From Asparagopsis taxiformis (taxonomy: Eukaryota; Rhodophyta; Florideophyceae; Bonnemaisoniales; Bonnemaisoniaceae): a stretch of 64,000 bases of DNA. The translations under genes were made by a program, and so were the position numbers. A model generated the notes under the pieces. The model ran no database searches and was not told the origin of the DNA. It was given only the letters and a program-made list of their open reading frames with translations. Of this stretch, positions 21,432 to 31,084 are shown piece after piece. Location: assembly GCA_030407315.1 (NCBI GenBank), contig JALQPE010001722.1:1-64000 (forward strand). The letters run 5' to 3'. Numbering within the stretch: position 1 is the first letter of the stretch; each line of letters starts with the position of its first letter.

Positions 21432-22486
21432 ATTACAGTGAGATGCTGTACGAAGTTCTTCTGTTTCTCGGCCCAAAATCAGCTTCTGTCAGTTCATGAT
21501 GTTTGTTCTATTTCGCATGTTTGTCATCGTATTGAAGAAGAACGTTCAGGTCACTTACTTTTCCTGAATGCTATTTGCGGGGCTCCCTGTTTCTCTTCCA
21601 GTGCGCGCGTTGGAATTAATTTTCATAGATTTCCGCCTCACCTGTTTGACTCTGATAGTAGCTTCGCTGTGCAAAAGCGTCAGTAGTATAAAAGCTAGGA
21701 ATGTATCGGGAGAAAAGATAAATGGAGTATTTATAGAGCGGATGGTCGGAGGATCACTCCGTTATCAGCAGATGTTTCAGTGCCGCGCGGAAAGTGGTGA
21801 CAGCTTCGTGAAGCGCCAAAATGGATCGACGGTATACGGCTGTGAAGATATAAACGTGCTTTCGTGCGTCTGAACCGGGAGATCTGTTTGAAAATCGAAC
21901 GGTGCGTCGGGAGAAAATGCAGTGTGTGTCAGTGTGGTAGACACTAACGTCATGGGTGCTTGATGGAATTTGGAGAAAGGGGTGATGACGACACCAGTTG
22001 GGTGTGCCGCGCTGGTAATGTGACCCGCAGGCGTGGCGGGTCCACGGAATACGGACCGCGTGGATGTGATGATCTGTCAGAGCATAGCGGCGGTGAATGT
22101 TTTCCACAGTTTTGAGATGGTGAAAAACTGGAAAGTTTCGGAGGGGAGAAAGTAGAAAATGGGTTTTCAGTTTTTGGGAAAAGGGTGAGGCGGAAAATGG
22201 AGGCTGGTCACGGAGCGCTGTCACGCAAAAAGAGCGGGAGCCTAACGGAGCGGAGGCCCACGAAACGAGGCTATTTGAGCGCATGGCACCTGAGCAGTTT
22301 TTTCGACATATTTTGGGAACAACAAATAAGAGTGCGACAAGCTCTGTCAAATGGGGGACGAAGCAAAACTATTGGCCGAGGCATTTTTGGGGGGCGAAGG
22401 AAGGTGATTGGCTGACAAAGAGGGGCGAAAGATTGAGAGAGGCCTACAGTATACCCGTTCCACCGTGGGTAAATTGTTCGCTCCCC
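21432..22486 (-). repeat. Right terminal inverted repeat of the MULE
   Basis: This is the reverse complement of 13540-14595 at very high identity. It ends CGCTCCCC at 22486, followed by the 10-bp duplication. Confidence 0.92.
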
Positions 22487-22496
22487 TATCAAAAGT
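22487..22496 (+). repeat. Target-site duplication of the MULE (right)
   Basis: A direct copy of TATCAAAAGT, identical to 13530-13539. Confidence 0.9.
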
Positions 22497-23340
22497 AACA
22501 AGGAATCGGAGATGAGAACGACGCAGTATTCACTGCAGGGCTGGCTGAAAATTATCGCAGGCTCAAACCGGAGATAGCAGTATGCATTCCTTCGGGTAAA
22601 TTAACCTGCCAATGCGAATAGAAAAACTGGGTTGCAGAACAATACCTGAGGAGCGATTCGGAACGCAGTTGCGTTCTTGCAATGCGCTTGTATCTTCAAC
22701 AAGACAAACGCGTGCCAGTGATCTGCTGGGTAATGACGCACGGGGTTGCGCACAAGTTTTCACATACGTTCACCGTCGCCCCCGCCGCATGATGCGTTTT
22801 GATTTCATACGGTATCGGAAAGCGTATGCGATGTCGAAATTTTGACGCGCGGAAATCGAGCCGTGCCTCAGCTATCGTTCTCAAGTTGAAATATCTTCTT
22901 CGTGCCTTGAAATCCTGTCGTTTCAGCCGTCGCAACATTCACATCACTTGCGTGCGATCAACCTCCCTCCGTTACTCGAGACCACTCACTTCGCGACGCT
23001 GCGAATCAAGCAAATCGTGGTCGCCTTGCAAACTCTCACCGCTGCGGCGCACAGAAGCAGAAGCACACCTTTCATGTGCTGCGCACCAACAGTGTCGCGA
23101 TCGGCGTCAATATATTGTTATCCCTGCCGACCGCTTGCGTCCAGATCGTTCCTGCCGTCTTCTACACATCTGCATGGTATTCTGTACTCGCGTTGGCCGA
23201 TGCTCACACGGGGTATCTCGTGTTCTGCAAAATTCAGTAGTGCTGGCTGGTCACCGCAGTTCCCTGCCGTGCAATTAACTAACAATCTTCATCAATCACT
23301 CAATGTATTTATTTAACTGCGGTCTCCTAAACTGTCACTC
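22497..23340. other. 3' flank of the NB-ARC/WD40/TIR gene, no gene seen
   Basis: About 840 bases lie between the MULE and the stop of the minus-strand TIR frame. Open frames of 120-160 codons on the plus strand (22799-23278 and 22948-23316) are basic, Cys/Arg-rich and low in information, and have no recognisable domain. Confidence 0.5.
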
Positions 23341-24630
23341 TTACGAACCGCTGGGTCCAGCAGCTCGTCCGCTCTCCAATCGCCTATTCGCCTTTTCGAC
23401 CGCATCCCCGATACTCTCGACATACTCCTTCCGCTCGGCGATCTCTTCAGCACTACCCCCATTCGTTACCCCACCCCTGTTCTCGATCCCCGTCATTACA
23501 GTTACAGCCTGTAGAGCGCCCATAATCTCCTCCATTTTGTAGTGTCCTTTCCCAATCCGCTCTAGAAAGCCGTCCGCTGCTAGAGCATTCTCGCCAGCAT
23601 CGTTCTTCAGTCCAGCAAGCAACTTTCGGTCCTTGCACTCATTCAGCGACAACCGATAGAAAACAGGAATGATAATCACTCCACGTTCCCCACCCGCAGC
23701 GGATCGATCCAGGAAACACATCAGTTCCTTCATCGTCCATTTCCTCGCTGCAAACTCTAGCGACAGAATCACCACAGCAATCTTGGCAGTCCGCATTGCA
23801 TCATTCATCTTCCGTGGTGCGTGCTCCCCAGCCTCCAGTTCCCACTTGTCCAAGAACACTTTGTATCCAAGCTTAACGAGTAGATCGTAGAGGGGCTTTG
23901 CGATGGTCCACTTGTCGGGGCCGGCATGACTGATGAAGACATCATACACCTCTTCTGCTTCAGATTCCTTGTCTTGGTCTTTGTGTTTGGGGTCGTCTTC
24001 TGATGGGGGTAGATGCAGTTGTGGGAGGGGTGGGCGAGGTGGGTGATGGTCGTACAATTGGAGTTGATTGTTGTCAGTCATGAGATCAATGTGAAATACA
24101 CCTCCATTGTCTTTCGCAAACCACAGGCGAGCCTTCGTGTGGGAATAAAGCCAATATTTGACCCCATCCTCCAGGGTGGCTATGGTGAAACATTTACCGT
24201 CATACTCACACCTCACCACGCCATCTGAATCAACACTGAGAGTCGAAGATTGCTCTCCACAATTCGTTTCCGAGCTGGAAGAGCTGTTCGATGCATTCAT
24301 CTCGCCGTCAACTTGTGCCTCCTCCAGGACTGCTCCTGAACACAAATTCCAGCATATGGGTTTGCTCTCTATCCGATTCCACTCACCATCTTCTCCCCGT
24401 ATCTCAACATTTGCGACAACAGAGATAGTGGACCCATCTGCGCTGAACCGCAATGAATCAATTTTTACATGTGGCTTGTATCTTGCTGAACCACCAGAAT
24501 CTCCCAACCCTCTATCTGATGCCGAGTTCCCTCGTTGATAGCCGATTGAAGCCAACGCCGATTGTTTCACGTCTGATAGTGTGCGCAGCAAAATTCCTTC
24601 GCTTACGTCATAGATATGTTGGGATATTCA
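23341..24630 (-). CDS. C-terminal part of the NB-ARC-WD40-TIR gene: last WD repeats and TIR domain
   Basis: Read on the minus strand, the frame enters with IYDVSEGILLRTLSDV, a classical WD-repeat edge in which Trp is Tyr. A further WD-like repeat follows (KIDSLRFSADGSTISV), then a Pro/His/acidic linker. Residues ~225-360 are a TIR domain: YDVFISHAGPDKWTIAKPLY (box 1), then LGYKVFLDKWELEAGE (box 2), then VVILSLEFAARKWTMKEL. The Glu in the last block aligns with the catalytic Glu of NAD-cleaving TIR domains (SxxFxxSxWCxxEL), so NADase activity is plausible. The tail is charged. This frame is +1 relative to the WD40 frame upstream, and the switch must lie in roughly 24612-24640. No credible intron spans it (only ~35 nt between possible GT and AG), so a one-base lesion is likelier. 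The function would be TIR signalling output of the receptor. Confidence 0.82.
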
Positions 24631-25384
24631 TATAACCAGGCGACATGCCAACTCTAGTGTCTGCGCAGGCACAACATTCTTTATAGTCTAACAAGATATG
24701 CACAGCAGAAGAAGACCTAATTCCAGAGCAAGCGACATATTTTCGATCATTCGACACGGCGAGTTTTGATGGCGAATATCCAAAATTTGAAATGTCGATA
24801 CTTGAAACAACGCGATCGATACACTCCAACACATCACACACGTCGCGTATCTCCAAACTATCCGAACTCGAATTATATGTCAACATGGTCGCCTCATCTG
24901 CAGACAATGCCAACACGTCCACGTCGGGTAGAAATGTAACAACTTGATCTTCACGGCCCTTCACATGTCGCACGTCCCAAACTTGTATTCCACCACTGCT
25001 CAGCGCGAACAATTCCGACTCATCTCCAATGCACAACGATTCGACAGAGCACATTGACGAATTGCGAAGCGTACGCAACAATGATACGTTTGGACCATCA
25101 CTGCTCAATTTCCACACATGTATCGTACCGAGTGCATCTGCAGAATGCAAAAAACTTGCATCTTCGCTGAACAAAACACATTTCACCGAACTATAATGAG
25201 CAGTAGAAGACGACCATAGATGCTCGCGTCTCTCCAAATCGAATATTCGTACACTTCCATAATTCGATGCGGATGCCAGCAGTCGCCCATCACCGCTCAA
25301 CGCTAAACTGTTCACCCAATCTTCGTGCCCTTCTAACACATTTTCAGTGTCGGCGAAATTCTCTGCGTCCCATACCCGAATCCT
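24608..25384 (-). CDS. Middle part of the NB-ARC-WD40-TIR gene: WD40 repeats
   Basis: This stretch continues the NB-ARC frame directly after an in-frame TGA (25385-25387). It begins RIRVWDAENF, exactly completing the WD repeat begun before the stop (VVVSGSRD). At least five WD-like repeats follow: GHEDWVNSLALSGDGRLLAS, VRIFDL, HYSSVKCVLFSEDASF, GTIHVWKL, IQVWDV. Then come weaker repeats, to TGA near 24608. In STAND receptors a WD40 propeller usually senses the ligand or holds the protein inactive. Because translation cannot simply start here, this is part of the larger gene and not a gene of its own. Confidence 0.8.
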   Translation of the reverse strand, partial: RIRVWDAENFADTENVLEGHEDWVNSLALSGDGRLLASASNYGSVRIFDLERREHLWSSSTAHYSSVKCVLFSEDASFLHSADALGTIHVWKLSSDGPNVSLLRTLRNSSMCSVESLCIGDESELFALSSGGIQVWDVRHVKGREDQVVTFLPDVDVLALSADEATMLTYNSSSDSLEIRDVCDVLECIDRVVSSIDISNFGYSPSKLAVSNDRKYVACSGIRSSSAVHILLDYKECCACADTRVGMSPGYMNIPTYL

Positions 25385-27727
25385 TCAGTCTCTCGATCCA
25401 GACACTACAACATCTTCACTCGGTGCTGCCGCTAGAGACGTCACATCGCTGTTATGCGCATCGACACTTTGGAATGCATTCCGAGAACATGTGCCCTCGC
25501 CTTCCATGTCCGTCACCAACAGTCGTCCTTCGTTCGTTCCAAGAACAACTCTCCCTCGCTTCGGTATTACCTGCATGCACTCGATCTTCTCATATTCTTG
25601 CAATCCTTCGGCCTGGACACAATAGCACATCTTGTACTCCTCCCATACTACTACCCTTCCTCTTGAACTGCACGAATATATCCTTCTTGACGAACGGTCA
25701 TAGTACACATCCACTACGTCCTCTTCTTCTTCGTGTCCGACGAGCGACATCTTCTTCGATCCATCCCGCCTATTGTATACCCCCACCTTCCCTTTCCTCC
25801 CCCCCACAACCATCTCTTCTCCGGCGACAACACGCATGCACACTCCATCTTCCTCAACGTCTAGCACACGTTTCAGCATTCCTTCTCCACCAGTCAACAC
25901 TCCAGGCCCTGCACGAGCCCATGGTACACGCCCATACCGTTCGATACTACTCACTAACCGCTCTACAATACCGCTCTCGCTTTTCACATCTCGTAATCGT
26001 CCAAACAACTGGAAACGACATTCGTCCCGATTCTTCATGCAATACGGTACCATGCACAGTACCATCGCCTTGACTATAACTTCAATATCCCTCGTCACCA
26101 TCTTGCCCATCGTAGTCTTCTCATGTTCAACTATATACGATTGCAATAGCCGCAGTTCAGCAATGACCTTCTGGAATGGAGCACGGTCCTCGTCCTTATT
26201 CATTTGCTCCACCCACCGATAGTCGGTGAGCAGTCCCATGGCCTCGGTAACCTTTCCAGCACTGAGTAAGTGCCGTACTATATTATTAACGATGTACTTG
26301 TCATCACTGTCTACCTTCCACCATCCGACTTCTCTACTAACACTTCCTACATTCATCCCACTACTTTCACCATCTCTACTGCTTCCACTCGCCTGGATCG
26401 ATGCTACATATCCATCAACTACTCTCTTGTGCCAAAATCCTACGCCCTCGCTCACCACAGCCTGTTCAACACACATGTCGTGAACCAAGTCGTGCAGCAC
26501 CACTCCTATCTCCAGTCCACACTCATCTTTAACGAGCGATACAAGACTGTGCCGTGAAAACATCCTCACTCCACACAGCCCATCCCTCACCCCCCATACT
26601 TTCTCAATCACCCGCAACGGAAGCATCTGCTGCTTCTGCACAATGCAAAACGACCGAAACATTTCTCCCACTCTCATGCCCTCCCCCCTCCACTTCTTCT
26701 CCAGTGACCGTAAACTCGTCTCCACTGCCACCTTCAGTCCACCATGCCTACTCCCCCCTTCCCCAGCTCCAAGTTGTCCAGAGCTCGCCCTCAGGCTCTT
26801 CCAGTATCGCACAATTCCATCCTCCCCACACCCACCCGCTCCTCTCCCCACCACATCTTGCAAACCACACCCAGCAACACTCAGCGCCAATGGCAGTCCA
26901 GCACACATATCAATTATCCTGTCCAGCGCATCGCGATTTCGAGCTCCAAGTGTCCCAATGCTCTCTCTGTCGATCCCAGCGTAGCAGCATAGAATATCAA
27001 CACATCTATCTCCCCGCAAGTCTTCAGCACTCACTCCGATCGACACATCATGTGTGGGCACACGCCCAATCGCCTCATTTCTTGTCGACGATAACACCTT
27101 GCAACCTGTTCCCTCCATCTTTTGGACACCCGTGCAGACCGCATCCACCAGCTTGTATACACTGGCGTCGAGGTCCCACACGTCATCAAACATAAGTAGG
27201 AAGCGCTTGCAGGCGAGATGCTCGACCAGCATGTTCATCAATCTGAGGTGCATATTGGGCTTGGCTGCGAGTCGGGTGAAATCGGAAGAGAAATCTGGGA
27301 GTGTTTTAGCGACAACTTCTTCCAGCTCGTCTAGCACCGTTTGCACAGTGGCGTCATGACCGAGTTGTACAAACCACACACCATCGCGGAACTTGGCCCA
27401 CACATCTTCATGTCTACCGAGGGCGCGCAGCATGGTTGTTTTGCCTACGCCACCCATGCCAACCACCGCAATGGCGTTTTGGTTTGGGTCTTCGGATAGC
27501 ACAGCTGTCTTGACTTTGCTTTCTGGGGTGCGCGAGTTTCGGGAGAAGTCGAGGACCTGACGGGCATTGAGGGGGACATAAAAGGCGGGTGGCTGGGGGA
27601 TGCGGGCTGGATGTTGGTGGGACAGTACGGGAGAGGAGTGCGGCTGCTGGAGATGGGGATGAACGGAGGACGAGGGCATGGGTGCAGTAGGGGGCGATTG
27701 GTTGGATGGGGGAGTATGGGTATTCAT
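25385..27727 (-). CDS. N-terminal part of the NB-ARC-WD40-TIR gene: NB-ARC NTPase and first WD repeats
   Basis: The ATG at 27727 opens a Pro/Ser/His-rich leader of ~75 residues, then an NB-ARC domain. VVGMGGVGKTTML is the P-loop (~residues 90-105), FLLMFDDVWD the Walker B/kinase-2, CKVLSSTRN the RNBS-B, CAGLPLALSVAG the GLPL motif, and VVLHDLVHDM stands where the MHD motif lies. A helical region follows, and from ~residue 640 WD-like strands begin (GKVGVYNRRDG, GRVVVWEEY, HNSDVTSLAAAPSEDVVV). The frame ends at TGA in the middle of a WD repeat. The family is the STAND/NLR type of signal-transducing ATPases, acting as nucleotide switches in innate immunity and cell death. The Pro/Ser-rich frame also stays open some way upstream of the ATG, so the start is uncertain. 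Confidence 0.85.
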   Translation of the reverse strand: MNTHTPPSNQSPPTAPMPSSSVHPHLQQPHSSPVLSHQHPARIPQPPAFYVPLNARQVLDFSRNSRTPESKVKTAVLSEDPNQNAIAVVGMGGVGKTTMLRALGRHEDVWAKFRDGVWFVQLGHDATVQTVLDELEEVVAKTLPDFSSDFTRLAAKPNMHLRLMNMLVEHLACKRFLLMFDDVWDLDASVYKLVDAVCTGVQKMEGTGCKVLSSTRNEAIGRVPTHDVSIGVSAEDLRGDRCVDILCCYAGIDRESIGTLGARNRDALDRIIDMCAGLPLALSVAGCGLQDVVGRGAGGCGEDGIVRYWKSLRASSGQLGAGEGGSRHGGLKVAVETSLRSLEKKWRGEGMRVGEMFRSFCIVQKQQMLPLRVIEKVWGVRDGLCGVRMFSRHSLVSLVKDECGLEIGVVLHDLVHDMCVEQAVVSEGVGFWHKRVVDGYVASIQASGSSRDGESSGMNVGSVSREVGWWKVDSDDKYIVNNIVRHLLSAGKVTEAMGLLTDYRWVEQMNKDEDRAPFQKVIAELRLLQSYIVEHEKTTMGKMVTRDIEVIVKAMVLCMVPYCMKNRDECRFQLFGRLRDVKSESGIVERLVSSIERYGRVPWARAGPGVLTGGEGMLKRVLDVEEDGVCMRVVAGEEMVVGGRKGKVGVYNRRDGSKKMSLVGHEEEEDVVDVYYDRSSRRIYSCSSRGRVVVWEEYKMCYCVQAEGLQEYEKIECMQVIPKRGRVVLGTNEGRLLVTDMEGEGTCSRNAFQSVDAHNSDVTSLAAAPSEDVVVSGSRD

Positions 27728-27792
27728 GATGGTGGGAGATAGGTTGGAAGTGGGGTTCTTATCGCTGTCAACGTGAGGAAGAGAGCAAGTAG

Positions 27793-27945
27793 GTGGAGGA
27801 GATGATTGGAGTGGAGACGGATGTGAGGACGAGGAGGTAGTCGGCGGTTCAGACGAAGTAGGTGATGTGGGGGAGATGATTGGAGTGGAGACGGATGTGA
27901 GGACGAGGAGGTGGTCAGTGATTCAGAGGAAGCAAGTGATTTAGG
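27793..27945 (+). repeat. Tandem duplication, 74-bp period, two copies
   Basis: GATGATTGGAGTGGAGACGG begins at 27801 and again at 27875. The copies run on through GTGAGGACGAGGAGGT and then diverge. On the minus strand the sequence reads Pro/Ser-rich in the NB-ARC frame. Confidence 0.7.
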
Positions 27946-28411
27946 GGATGCGACGGGAGGTTTAGCAGGAAGTTCGGCGGGAGATTGAAGTATCGGGCAG
28001 TTGGAGTGAGGTAGATTGAGGAGGTTACTGACGTGAAGATGTGCTAGAGACAGAGACAGGATTGGAGTTGGAGCGGTTAGATCGGGCGTAGCAATTTGTT
28101 CTAGCTAGACAAGTGTGTGGAGAGAAGAGGGGAGGAAGAGGGTCAGTTGTGGATTGGGATGGTGGATGGATGGAGCGGATGGAAAAGACGGACGGGAAGA
28201 GTGGAGTAGAAGCAGTTGCGCTGGGCGGAGTGCGGAGTGCGGTGCGCGGATGGCAGAGTCGAGGAGTCGAGACTTGGACGGTGAATGGGTCGGGGCACGT
28301 TGGTGCGATGGTGTGGCGGTTGGCTGGAGGAATTGTTGCTAAGACGTGGAGTGGATAGAGACGGGCTGGCGACTTGGGAACGCACAGTCTGCCTGAAGAG
28401 TTGTTGAAAAT

Positions 28412-28664
28412 TGTGACAGCATATCTACTGCCACCATGCCTACAGCAGACATCACACCGGCTATATGGTGTATCTGGTTTTACAGATTATGGGCCCAGGG
28501 CACGATCACTGCGTATGACGATAAATAATAGTTGATTCCGGGTTCGACTCTCAGTTGGTGTTAGGGGGTCACCACTGGGCGAGCGGAGGACTGTGACAGC
28601 ATATCTACTGCCACCATGCCTGCAGCAGACATCACAGCGGCTATGTGGTGTATCTGGTTTTACA
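28412..28664 (+). repeat. Two 73-bp direct repeats, 180 bp apart
   Basis: TGTGACAGCATATCTACTGC … TGTATCTGGTTTTACA occurs at 28412-28484 and 28592-28664 with three or four substitutions. The spacer contains GGGTTCGACTCTC, which resembles a tRNA B box, but no tRNA can be folded around it. Confidence 0.7.
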
Positions 28665-29216
28665 AAAATCATCGACCTGAATCGTGAGCGCGATGCGATC
28701 CCACAGTGCTGAAATGGCGCATTGCTGGCAGAACGGCACGTTGGTGTAAGTGCGTCATGAATGGAAATATGGGGAATGATGGAATGGACAAGTGTACTGT
28801 ATGAGAGAGTGTGCAACTGGGAATGGTTTCGTCCATGGGTCGGAATAAGGTGCGTATACAGCCGAAATACTGTATCACCATTGGCTACTTTGTACACCCT
28901 GACGCGCAACATTGGCTACACTGAGGCAACTACTATTGTGCCATAGTGTTTTTCTGCCCTGGACGCACCGCAATCGCGCCCAGTACACTCTTCTCAAGTT
29001 ACCGACGCTACGACACTTTTGGGGCTGCAGTGTCACACCTGCTGTAATCCAGCACAGCGCAAACAAATCCGGAGCCTCCGGTACGGAGGATGCGCGGGTG
29101 GAAAAGGCGCCGTGGCCGACTGTTTCATTTCCACACGTGTCGTCCACGTCACACATCTCGCACTGGTCGTGTGCAATGAAATACTGCCAACTGTCGCCCA
29201 CTTCAGCACTCGTATG

Positions 29217-29367
29217 TGTGAAGACAAATCTCGTCTCCTCACCGCAATGCACCCATTAACAATTAACACATAGAAATCTCAATTACAAATTAACTAATCC
29301 ATCGATACTTATAGCTCCGACGCCGGATCAATAAACAGGGAGGGTATCGGACTCTCAAGACTTCACA
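29217..29367 (+). repeat. 5' LTR of the complete copia element
   Basis: 151 bp, TGTGAAG…CTTCACA. It contains a TATA-like TTATAG near 29309 and a polyadenylation-type AATAAA at 29330-29335. It is identical to 33612-33762. Confidence 0.95.
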
Positions 29368-29385
29368 GGTTATGGTCCCATCGCT
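29368..29385 (+). other. Primer-binding site, half-tRNA type
   Basis: GGTTATGGTCCCATCGC follows the 5' LTR without a gap. It lacks the TGG start of sites that pair with a tRNA 3' end. It resembles the site of Drosophila copia, which pairs with the anticodon-stem region of initiator tRNA-Met (the TTATGG core is complementary to the CAU anticodon loop). This is inference from motif shape. Confidence 0.6.
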
Positions 29386-31084
29386 ACCTGACGACACACC
29401 TCGACATCTACGCTATCTTCGCTTCATCACGAACCGATCTATCTCACTATCCGCATCTTCCGATCCATCTCATAACATGACTGACAACACCTCACCGCCC
29501 ACCGACTCCCCCACCATCAGCTTTCCTGCACTGACCACGCTCATCCCCGAAAATCCCAATCCGTGGTTTGCTACTCTTCACGCTACCGCCACCGCCCACG
29601 GCGTATCCATACATTTAACATCCGACACGTCCCTACAGGACAACAATTCTCATCACCGTACTCAGCACGCCCTCACAGCCCTCATTATATCATCACTCCC
29701 AGCCACCGTCGCCACGAGAGTGGTGAAGCGCAACATGTCCTCCAATACACCCTTCCAACTTCTCCAGCGCATCGAAGAAGAAATCGCCACCAACACACCC
29801 GCCGATCACCAATCCCTCCGCAGAGAAGCTGAGTCTATCCGCTTCCTCGACCACACCACCATCAAAGACTACATATCCACTCATGCATCCCTCCGCGACC
29901 GCATGATATCAGCGAACTACCCACTCATAAACGACGAAGCAACCACCGTCGACCTCATGCTCACAGGGCTGAAACATTCCCGCAAAGGCATAGAAATGGG
30001 AAAGCTCCTAGCCGGAAACACCCCAAGATCCATCAAAGAATTATCCCTACGCATGCACAACCTTCAAGACTTCATTCAGCTTGAAGAAGCACCCCACTCC
30101 ATAACCACCCCGCGCAAATACTCCCACCCCTTCTACGACTCTCTGCCCACACCACGCGATAGACGCAGAGCCGGACCAGCACCCCGCCATCCGTGCTCTT
30201 ATCACAACTCACTAGGGTTCAAACCGCTACACTCCGACTCACAATGCCGCCACCCCCACCACCCAAAGAATGAATCACGAAGCCCCCCTAATCGCCCCAG
30301 AAACCTCACCAAACATGGCAACCACGCGAAGAGTGCCCGCTTCACCCCCACCACAAACCAAGAGATAGAACCACTGCCAACCACGCACCACACAAGCGAC
30401 GGTACGTTCATACTCGACTCAGGAGCTCAACCTTCCCACGTCACCCACCCCACAACAGCAATGCGTCCTATCCGGAAACATTCCACCTCTGTCACAGCAG
30501 CTAACCAAGTCTTCTCTTGCACCCACAGAGGAGTCCTCCACCTAAAATCCCCACTAGCACACATTTCCATACCAGCCGTGGCCAACCCATCCATCTCTCC
30601 GAACCTCCTATCTGTTCACGATCTCGCACAAGAATACGGAGAAGTCACATTCACACCCTCACGCGCTTTCGTCATCAACAACAAGCATCCCACAAAACCC
30701 CGCATCATGCTGACTGCAGAATGGCGCGACAACATGTACTGTGTCCGCGACACAAAAATAGTCACTGAGCCCGAAACAACACATAAAGAAACCCCCACAC
30801 CACTCCCTGCAAAAGGCGCGCGTTGTATCCCCACCTCACGCAAACAAACCAAAAAAAACCGTCCCGAAACCCAACCAAAGGCAACCTCGCCCCAAACCAC
30901 CAACAAACCCTTCCAAGCCACCACCACGACCCATCTCCAATCCGACTACACCTTCCCCACGTACAATCACCCACAGACACACCCCACCCATTCCCACAAC
31001 ACTCCAACAAACCCACAACCCCGCCTCGACCAAACCGCCGACAGCAAAGGCGAAAGAGGCACTAGAATGGCACCTCAAACTTAA
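29372..31084 (+). CDS. Copia Gag and aspartic protease
   Basis: The ATG at 29372 overlaps the primer site. The ATG at 29477 (MTDNTSPPTDSPTISFPALT) in the same frame is a more natural start. Residues ~60-250 are a helical copia-type Gag. CSYHNSLGFKPLHSDSQC is a zinc-knuckle-like block with unusual spacing. TFILDSGAQPSHVTHPT is the active-site DSG motif of the retroviral-type protease. The frame ends at TAA 31082-31084 in a basic, Gln/Thr/Pro-rich tail. Pol is open in the +1 frame from 30762, so the two overlap by ~320 nt and a +1 frameshift (or equivalent) is expected between protease and integrase. Confidence 0.88.
   Translation: MVPSLPDDTPRHLRYLRFITNRSISLSASSDPSHNMTDNTSPPTDSPTISFPALTTLIPENPNPWFATLHATATAHGVSIHLTSDTSLQDNNSHHRTQHALTALIISSLPATVATRVVKRNMSSNTPFQLLQRIEEEIATNTPADHQSLRREAESIRFLDHTTIKDYISTHASLRDRMISANYPLINDEATTVDLMLTGLKHSRKGIEMGKLLAGNTPRSIKELSLRMHNLQDFIQLEEAPHSITTPRKYSHPFYDSLPTPRDRRRAGPAPRHPCSYHNSLGFKPLHSDSQCRHPHHPKNESRSPPNRPRNLTKHGNHAKSARFTPTTNQEIEPLPTTHHTSDGTFILDSGAQPSHVTHPTTAMRPIRKHSTSVTAANQVFSCTHRGVLHLKSPLAHISIPAVANPSISPNLLSVHDLAQEYGEVTFTPSRAFVINNKHPTKPRIMLTAEWRDNMYCVRDTKIVTEPETTHKETPTPLPAKGARCIPTSRKQTKKNRPETQPKATSPQTTNKPFQATTTTHLQSDYTFPTYNHPQTHPTHSHNTPTNPQPRLDQTADSKGERGTRMAPQT

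Larger units (their letters stand above)
13540..22486 (+). mobile_element. MULE DNA transposon with Ulp1-type protease and long TIRs
   Basis: The element is 8,947 bp. It starts GGGGAGCGAACAATTTACCC at 13540 and ends with the inverse at 22486. It is flanked by a perfect 10-bp direct duplication, TATCAAAAGT (13530-13539 and 22487-22496), typical in size for Mutator-like elements. Its inverted repeats are ~1,055 bp and nearly identical, so insertion looks recent. Inside is one long gene that combines a C48/Ulp1-like cysteine protease with a MULE transposase and SWIM finger. The left end lies 33 bp from the 5' LTR of copia copy B. Confidence 0.93.
27728..29211. other. Upstream region of the NB-ARC gene, no gene seen
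   Basis: About 1.5 kb separate the NB-ARC start from the copia insertion. It holds a 74-bp tandem duplication (27.79-27.95 kb) and a 73-bp direct repeat (28.41 and 28.59 kb). Several short frames show no recognisable domain. The minus-strand promoter of the NB-ARC gene should lie in its first few hundred bases; no TATA box is obvious. Confidence 0.5.

Noticed and set aside
28492..28580. tRNA-like segment with GGGTTCGACTCTC (B box) and GCCCAG/CTGGGC ends
   Set aside because: The B-box-like motif is followed by 26 rather than about 12 bases before the closing stem, and no D-arm or anticodon arm folds. Treated as part of a repeat spacer.
29019..29273. Open frames overlapping the 5' LTR of the copia
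   Set aside because: They run from flank into LTR and have no recognisable domain.
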